A stretch of 64,000 bases of DNA from assembly GCA_013076295.1 (NCBI GenBank), contig RQOL01000443.1, positions 1 through 64,000 of the forward strand, read 5' to 3'. Within the stretch, counting starts at the first letter, position 1. Each line of letters starts with the position of its first letter. Positions 57,696-64,000 of this stretch are shown here, in pieces. The translations under genes and the position numbers were made by a program. Under the pieces are notes generated by a model. The model had not been told where the DNA came from and searched no databases. It worked only from the letters and a program-made list of their open reading frames with translations. Source of the stretch: Sanderia malayensis (taxonomy: Eukaryota > Cnidaria > Scyphozoa > Semaeostomeae > Pelagiidae).

Positions 57696-58525
57696 ATGAT
57701 CATCAGCTCTTCAAGTCCTTTCATCCAATTTTTTAAGCTAATATCCTAACAAAAGGTATTGACAGCTGCCTCTCCATTGTATCAAACTGGATGAGCACCA
57801 ATTTTCTTAAATTAAACAAAACTAAGACAAAAATTTTACTTCTAGGCCCCGAGGCTGTACGCTTTAATATCAAAATCAATGGAATCATAAACGATGGCAA
57901 ATCCATTAGGTTCGTTGAACATGCTAGAAATCTTGGGGTTGTTATGGATCAAAGTCTTGAATTTGAGCAACACATAAATAAGGTTGTTGCTGATTGTTAC
58001 TCCATTCTACGCAACATCGCTAAAATAAAATGTTTTTTACCCAAGGAATTTCTTAATACATTAATAACATCACTTGTTTCATCAAAGCTAGATTATTGCA
58101 ATTCACTTCTTTTCAATGTAAATTCAAAGCTCATTAAAAGACTTCAGTCGGTCCAAAATACAGCTATTCGAATTGTATTCAATAGGCGAAAATTTGATAG
58201 GAAGCCCCTTTCCCCATTGTTTAATGAGCTCCATTGGTTACCTGTGCGCGAGAGAATACTTTTTAAAACTTCTTTGATTGTACATCACTGTGTTTGGGGT
58301 TGTGCCCCAATATCTCTAAAAAATAAAATTGAGGTGCTCAATGAGCGCACCATGCAACTCAAAATTCCAACGTGTAAAACAAAACATGGAGAAAAGGCAT
58401 TCTCAAGAGCAGGTCCAAAAGTATGGAAAAGTCTACCATCACATATTAGAACGACTCAAGAAAAAGATGCATTTAAAACTCAGTTGAAATCGTTTTTAAT
58501 GACAACACACCAGGCCAATTTTTAA
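57695..58525 (+). pseudogene. Reverse transcriptase C-terminal fragment, broken
   Basis: The frame opens with DDHQLFKSF, the end of the (Y/F)xDD polymerase box and the residues after it; the residues before DD are absent. A TAA at 57734-57736 interrupts it, then it is open through CLSIVSNW and the ATG at 57791 to the stop at 58525 (244 codons from that ATG). Counted from that ATG, the motifs are: NFLKLNKTKTKILLL at 4-18, typical of the post-palm N..KT segment; LGVVMDQSLEF at 49-58; SSKLDYCNSLLF at 97-108; LQSVQNTAIRIVF at 118-130; LHWLPVRERILFK at 147-159; and GPKVWKSLPSHIR at 208-220. These are hallmarks of the RT tail in CR1/L2/Rex1-like elements. The catalytic palm is missing, so no activity is possible. 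The ATG is internal, not a true start. Against the downstream copy it ends six codons early (TAA where the other copy has TAT). Confidence 0.85.
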
Positions 58526-58753
58526 AACAAATTACACCTGTAAATATGTAAATATTTAGACAAAGCGTTTTTACCTTGTTTTTAATATCTTAAAATAAAA
58601 ATAGTAGCTAAATAAACCGATGATACTAATTGTTTTATTGAATTTTAATTGAAAATTGTTTCATACGTTGTTCACAGTTGAGCAAGCTGTACATAACAGG
58701 ATTATGTCAGTAGAAAACTGTGGGTAAAATTTACTTCATTACTTCATTACTTC
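58526..58753 (+). other. 3' untranslated end of retroelement copy 1
   Basis: Non-satellite sequence follows the RT stop. Two AATAAA hexamers lie at 58594-58599 and 58611-58616, and the element ends in the short octamer tail. The segment has no ORF of note. The part up to the window end is matched by copy 2 from 63827. Confidence 0.75.
58730..58753 (+). repeat. Octamer 3' tail (ATTACTTC)n of the retroelement
   Basis: Nearly three units of ATTACTTC (the first reads TTTACTTC) end directly at the satellite junction. CR1 and L2-type elements typically end in short tandem repeats rather than poly(A), so this tail marks the 3' end and supports the superfamily call. Confidence 0.75.
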
Positions 58754-61700
58754 AATTTCAACTAAAACAAATTAAATTGCACCTATATTTACTTGTTCTT
58801 AGTGATAATAAGAAATATTACCACATTTTACTATGAATCCGATACTAAAATTAATTCTCACGATTTTCAAATGAATCCACGTAACCACAACTAAAACTAT
58901 ATGGAATGCATCTTTGGTTACGTCTTTTCATTGATATTGATACCCATTCCCACAATTTACACTTGAATCCATGTAACGGCAGCTAAAAGGTATTAAAACA
59001 CACCCCTATTTACCTGTTCTCCGTGATATTAACATTCATTCCCACAATTTCATTTCATTTCAATCGTCATTTCAGCTAAAACATAATAAAGTAGACCTTT
59101 TTTTACATGTTTTTAGTGATAATTACTTCTATTCCCACAATTTACAATGAATCCGATATTAAAATTAATTCCCACGATTTTCAAATGAACCCTAATTAAC
59201 CACAACTAAAACTATTTGAAATGCATCTTTGGTTACGTCTTTTCACTGATATTGACACCCATTCCCTCAATTTACGCATGAATCCAAGTAACTGCAGCAA
59301 AAAGGTTATAAAAAACACCCTTATTTACTTGTTTTCAGTGATATTAACATTTATTCCCACAATTTACACATGAATCCGATATTAACGTTCCTTCCCACAA
59401 TTTACGCATGAGTCCCCATAACTACTGCTCACACTCCTTAAAATACACCGTTATTCATTTGTTTTCTGTGATATTAACATTCATTCCCACAGTTTTCACA
59501 TTAATCCACGTAACCACAGCTAAAACTATATGGAATGCATCTTTGGTTTAGTCTTTTCACTGATATTGACACCCATTCCCAAAATTTACGCCTGAATCCA
59601 TGTAACTGCAGCTAAAAGGTATTAAAAAACACCCTTATTTATTTGTTGTCAGTGATATTAACATTCATTCCCACAGTTTACACATGAGCCGATATTAACG
59701 TTCATTCCCACACAATACACATGAATCCGATATTAACGTTCCTTCCCACAATTTATGGATAAATCCCCATAACTACAGTTGACATTCCTTAAAAAACACC
59801 ATTTTTTACTTGTTTTCAGTGATATTAACTTTTATTCCCACAATTTACACATGACTCCGATATTAACGTTTCTTCCCACAATTTACGCATGAGTCACTAT
59901 AACTACCACGCACACTCTTTAAAATACACCCTTATTTATATGTTTTCAGTGATATTAAGGTTCACTCTCACAAGTTAACACATGAATCCTATAATGACCT
60001 TCATTCCCACAATTTACACATGAATTCACGTAATTTCAGCAAAAACATAATAAAGTACAACTTTATTTACATAATTTTAGTGATAATTATACCTATTCCC
60101 ACAATTTACAATGAATCTGATATTAAAATAAGTTCCCACAATTTTCAAATGACTCCACGTAACCACAACTAAAACTTTATGGAATTCATCTTTGGCTACG
60201 CTTTTTCGCTGATGATAATGACACTCATTCCAACAGTTTACACATGAATCCGATATTACGTTCCTTCCCACAACTTAGGCATGAATCCCTTATTAATGTT
60301 CCTTCCCACAATTTACACATGAATCCACGTAATTTCAGCTAAAACTTAATAAAGTAGACCTTTTTTTACATGTTTTTAGTGATAATTACTTCTATTCCCA
60401 CAATTTACAATGAATCCGATATTAAAATTAATTCCCACAATTTTCAAATGAACCCTAATTAACCACAACTAAAACTATTTGAAATGCATCTTTGGTTACG
60501 TCTTTTCACTGATATTGACACCCATTCCCTCAATTTACGCATGAATCCAAGTAACTGCAGCTAAAAGGTATTAAAAAGCTCCCTTATTTACTTGTTTTCA
60601 GTGATATTAACATTTATTCCCACAATTTCCACATGAATCCGATATTAACGTTCCTTCCCACAATTTACGCATGAGTCCCCATAACTACTGCTCACACTCC
60701 TTAAAATACACCGTTATTCATTTGTTTTCAGTGATATTAACAATCATTCCCACAGTTTTCACATTAATCCACGTAACCACAGCCAAAACTATATGGAATG
60801 CATCTTTGGTTAAGTCTTTTCACTGATATTGACACCCATTCCCAAAATTTACGCATGAATCCATGTAACTGCAGCTAAAAGGTATTAAAAAACACCCTTA
60901 TTTACCTGTTTTTCAGTGATATTAACATTTATTCCCACAATTTACACATGAATCCGATATTAACGTTCCTTGCCACAATTTACGCATGAGTCACCATAAC
61001 TACTGCTCACACTCTTTCAAATACACCGTTATTTATATGTTGTCAGTGGTATTAACATTCATTCCCACAGTTTACACATGAGCCGATATTAACGTTCATT
61101 CCCACACATTATACATGAATCCGATATGAACGTTCCTTCCCACAATTTATGGATAAATCCCCATAACTACAGTTCACATTCCTTAAAAAACACCAATTTT
61201 TACTTGTTTTCAGTGATATTAACTTTTATTCCCACAATTTACACATGAATCCACGTAATTTCAGCTAAAACTTAATAAAGTAGACCTTTTTTTACATGTT
61301 TTTAGTGATAATTACATCTATTCCCACAATTTACAATGAATCCGATATTAAAATTAATTCCCACGATTTTCAAATGAACCCACGTAACCACAACTAAAAC
61401 TATTTGAAATGCATCTTTGCTTACGTCTTTTCACTGATATTGACACCCATTCCCACAATTTACGCATGAATCCAAGTTACTCCAGCTAAAAGGTATTAAA
61501 AAGCTCCCTTATTTACTTGTTTTCAGTGATATTAACATTTATTCCCACAATTTCCACATGAATCCGATATTAACGTTCCTTCCCACAATTTACGCATGAG
61601 TCCCCATAACTACTGCTCATACTCCTTAAAATAAATCGTTATTCATTTGTTTTCACTGATATTAACATTCATTCCCACAGTTTTCAAATTAATCCACGTA

Positions 61701-62995
61701 ACCACAGCTAAAACTATATGGAATGCATCTTTGGTTAAGTCTTTTCACTGATATTGACACCCATTCCCAAAATTTACGCATGAATCCATGTAACTGCAGC
61801 TAAAAGGTATTAAAAAACACCCTTATTTCCCTGTTTTTCAGTGATATTAACATTTATTCCCACAATTTACACATGAATCCGATATTAACGTTCCTTGCCA
61901 CAATTTACGCATGAGTCACCATAACTACTGCTCACACTCTTTAAAATACACCGTTATTTATATGTTGTCAGTGGTATTAACATTCATTCCCACAGTTTAC
62001 ACATGAGCCAATATTAACGTTCATTCCCACAATTTACACATGAATCTGATATGAACGTTCCTTCCCACAATTTATGCAGAAATCCCCATAACTACTGCTC
62101 ACACTCTTTAAAATACACGGTTATTTATTTGTTTTCAGTGATATTAACATTGATTCCCACAATTTAAACATGAACCGATATTAACGTTCATTCCCACACA
62201 TTACACATGAATCCGATATGAACGTTCCTTCCCACAATTTATGCAGAAATCCCCATAACTACTGCTCACACTTTTAAAATACACGGTTATTTATTTGTTT
62301 TCAGTGATATTAACATTCATTCCCACAATTTAAACATGAACCGATATTAACGTTCATTCCCACACATTACACATGAATCCGATATGAACGTTCCTTCCCA
62401 CAATTTATGGATAAATCCCCATAACTACAGTTCACATTCCTTAAAAAACACCATTTTTTACTTGTTTTCAGTGATATTAACTTTTATTCCCACAATTACA
62501 CATGAATCCGATATTAACGTTTCTTCCCACAATTTACGCATGAGTCCCCATAACTACCGCTCACACTCTTTAAAATACACCGTTATTTATATGTTTTCAG
62601 TGATATTAACGTTCACTCCCACAAGTTAACACATGAATCCTGTAATGTCCTTCATTCCCACAATTTACACATGAATCCACGTAATTTCAGCAAAAACATC
62701 ATAAAGTACAACTTTATTTACATGTTTTCAATCATAATTACATCTCTTCCCACAATTTACAATGAATCCGATATTAAAATTAATTCCCACAATTTTCAAA
62801 TGACTCCACGTAACAACAACTAAAGCTTTATGGAATTCATCTTTGGTTACCCTTTTTCACTGATGATAATGACACTCATTCCAACAGTTTACACATGAAT
62901 CCGATATTACCGTTCCTTCCCACAACTTACGCATGAATCCCATAATAACGTTCACTCCCACAATTTACACATGAGTCCACGTAATTTACACATGA
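58754..62995 (+). repeat. Satellite block F between the two retroelement copies
   Basis: The 38/92-bp satellite resumes in register after the first element. A local tandem repeat of about 920 bp is visible: CAATTTCCACATGAATCC occurs near 60626 and 61547, and CCTTGCCACAATTT near 60967 and 61893. A shared variant, CCCTAATTAACCAC, appears near 59191 and 60453. From about 61.5 kb the block is the duplicate of the left flank of element copy 1. No gene was found. Confidence 0.8.
59046..59080. repeat. Disrupted module with an (ATTTC)n patch
   Basis: In place of the usual end of a core and start of a cassette, the sequence runs ...CACAATTTCATTTCATTTC and then AATCGTCATTTCAGC, a short pentamer run that breaks the module pattern. 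The rest of the cassette continues normally. The cause is unknown; slippage or an imprecise repair event is likely. Confidence 0.5.
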
Positions 62996-63844
62996 GATGA
63001 TCATCAGCTCTTCAAGTCCTTTCATCCAATTTTTTAAGCTAATATCCTAACAAAAGGTATTGACAGCTGCCTCTCCATTGTATCAAACTGGATGAGCACC
63101 AATTTTCTTAAATTAAACAAAACTAAGACAAAAATTTTACTTCTAGGCCCCGAGGCTGTACGCTTTAATATCAAAATCAATGGAATCATAGACGATGGCA
63201 AATCCATTAGGTTCGTTGAACATGCTAGAAATCTTGGGGTTGTTATGGATCAAAGTCTTGAATTTGAGCAACACATAAATAAGGTTGTTGCTGATTGTTA
63301 CTCCATTCTACGCAACATCGCTAAAATAAAATGTTTTTTACCCAAGGAATTTCCTAATACATTAATAACATCACTTGTTTCATCAAAGCTAGATTATTGC
63401 AATTCACTTCTTTTCAATGTAAATTCAAAGCTCATTAAAAGACTTCAGTCGGTCCAAAATACAGCTATTCGAATTGTATTCAATAGGCGGAAATTTGATA
63501 GGAAGCCCCTTTCCCCATTGTTTAATGAGCTCTATTGGTTACCTGTGCGCGAGAGAATACTTTTTAAAACTTCTTTGATTGTACATCACTGTGTTTGGGG
63601 TTGTGCCCCAATATCTCTAAAAAATAAAATTGAGGTCCTCAATGAGCGCACCATGCAACTCAAAATTCCAACGTGTAAAACAAAACATGGAGAAAAGGCA
63701 TTCTCAAGAACAGGTCCAAAAGTATGGAATAGTCTACCATCACATATTAGAGCGACTCAAGAAAAAGATGCATTTAAAACTCAGTTGAAATCGTTTTTAA
63801 TGACAACAAACCTGGCCAATTTTTATAACAAATTACACCTGTAA
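62996..63844 (+). pseudogene. Reverse transcriptase C-terminal fragment, copy 2
   Basis: This is the same broken RT tail as in copy 1, with the shared TAA at 63035-63037. From the internal ATG at 63092 it is open for 250 codons, ending FYNKLHL, six residues longer than copy 1. Against copy 1 there are eight amino-acid changes in the shared 244 codons (N34D, L88P, H148Y, A207T, K213N, T221A, H240N, Q241L) and two silent changes that I could see. The excess of replacement changes fits evolution without protein constraint. L88P and H148Y alter otherwise typical family positions (the LHWLPVRER motif reads LYWLPVRER). The palm domain is missing, so it cannot act as a polymerase. Confidence 0.85.
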
Positions 63845-64000
63845 ATATGTAAATATTTAGACAAAGCGTTTTTACCTTGTTTTTAATATCTTAAAATAAA
63901 AATAGTAGCTAAATAAAACGATGATACTAATTGTTTTATTGAATTTTAATTGAAAATTGTTTCATACGTTGTTCACAGTTGAGCAAGCTGTACATAACAG
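62996..64000 (+). mobile_element. 5'-truncated CR1/L2-like non-LTR retrotransposon, copy 2 (cut by window end)
   Basis: It is nearly identical to copy 1 and starts at the same DD residue after the same 14-bp direct repeat (AATTTACACATGAG at 62962-62975 and 62983-62996). It includes the RT tail and most of the 3' untranslated part with AATAAA at 63895-63900 and 63912-63917. The octamer tail lies beyond the window. The identical truncation point and flank exclude an independent insertion. Confidence 0.85.

Larger units (their letters stand above)
56200..58753 (+). repeat. Large duplication carrying the retroelement, left copy
   Basis: Satellite from at least about 56.2 kb together with the inserted element recurs 5301 bp downstream. 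The order of modules in 56.7-57.69 kb, including a doubled unit with TTATGCAGAAATCCCC, is the same as in 62.0-62.99 kb with few base changes. Further left the similarity falls, so the true left edge is uncertain. Confidence 0.7.
57695..58753 (+). mobile_element. 5'-truncated CR1/L2-like non-LTR retrotransposon, copy 1
   Basis: The insert interrupts the satellite: flanking satellite ends in CCACGTAATTT (57686) and continues with AATTTCAACTAAAAC (58754), so the target is intact apart from a possible 5-bp AATTT duplication. Only the 3' end of the element is present. It starts at the DD of the reverse-transcriptase catalytic box, followed by the RT C-terminal region, a ~200-bp 3' untranslated part with two AATAAA signals and an octamer tail. 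Endonuclease, ORF1 and most of the RT palm are missing. This is the usual outcome of incomplete target-primed reverse transcription. It is in the same orientation as the G-poor satellite strand. The clade call (CR1 superfamily) rests on the RT-tail motifs and the 3' microsatellite tail; the exact family is unknown. Confidence 0.85.
61500..64000 (+). repeat. Large duplication carrying the retroelement, right copy
   Basis: This repeats about 56.2-58.70 kb at offset 5301, and continues past the window end. It shares the satellite flank, the odd 5' junction and the internal TAA of the element, so both copies descend from one insertion. Its left part (61.5-61.9 kb) is somewhat more diverged from the left copy than the kilobase next to the element. 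Confidence 0.7.

Noticed and set aside
57791..58525. A functional 244-residue gene starting at ATG 57791
   Set aside because: RT-homologous sequence continues in frame upstream of this ATG to 57695, broken by a TAA. The ATG is an internal methionine of the RT tail (NW-MSTNFLKLN), and the catalytic domain is missing.
62996..64000. Independent second retrotransposon insertion at a preferred satellite target site
   Set aside because: The 5' truncation, junction filler, internal stop and satellite flanks are the same as in the first copy at a fixed 5301-bp offset, which a separate insertion would not reproduce.
1..64000. Telomeric repeats, tRNA, rRNA or snRNA genes
   Set aside because: No telomere-type short repeat run, no tRNA arm/box A-box B arrangement and no conserved rRNA stretch were seen on either strand.

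Overview
The window is eukaryotic, almost certainly animal, satellite DNA. It is AT-rich (roughly one third G+C by eye). No cellular protein-coding gene, tRNA or rRNA could be recognised. Two copies of a 5'-truncated non-LTR retrotransposon of the CR1/L2-like superfamily, at 57695-58753 and 62996-64000, are the only recognisable coding sequence. The conserved RT-tail motifs and the octamer 3' tail of that element point to a metazoan, probably an invertebrate. I cannot name the species.

The satellite fills 1-57694 and 58754-62995, all head-to-tail in one orientation. Its grammar is simple. A 24-bp core (TTCCCACAATTTAC followed by a variable base and CATGAATCC) plus a 14-bp linker of the type GATATTAACGTTCA makes a 38-bp short module (S). 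In a long module (L, 92 bp) a 54-bp cassette sits between core and linker. Core-to-core distances are therefore almost always 37-38 or 92 bp. Four cassette classes can be aligned with each other, and they often recur in the order a, S, b, c, S..., d, S....

On top of this lie several layers of larger duplication. Block 1-7650 (cut by the window edge) resembles parts of 20.3-28.8 kb. A higher-order repeat of about 13-15 kb appears at about 17290-30020 and again at about 32210-46860. Inside or between these are a ~2.46-kb tandem pair (30.1-34.7 kb), a very recent 1418-bp tandem pair (41564-44400), and ~3.2-kb, ~4.4-kb and ~0.9-kb repeats in 47-62 kb. The two retroelement copies sit 5301 bp apart with identical junctions and flanks, so the second copy arose by array duplication rather than by a second insertion.

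No classical gene system is present. The points of most interest are the optional-cassette architecture, the crossover-like indels that keep module phase, and the roughly thousand-fold repetition of TTCCCACA. Its reverse complement TGTGGGAA is the canonical CSL/Su(H) (Notch effector) site and contains the Ikaros core. A patch of one-base deletions (13.1-15.8 kb) looks like a consensus-quality problem. All alignments were made by eye; boundaries of large blocks are good to roughly 50-100 bp.
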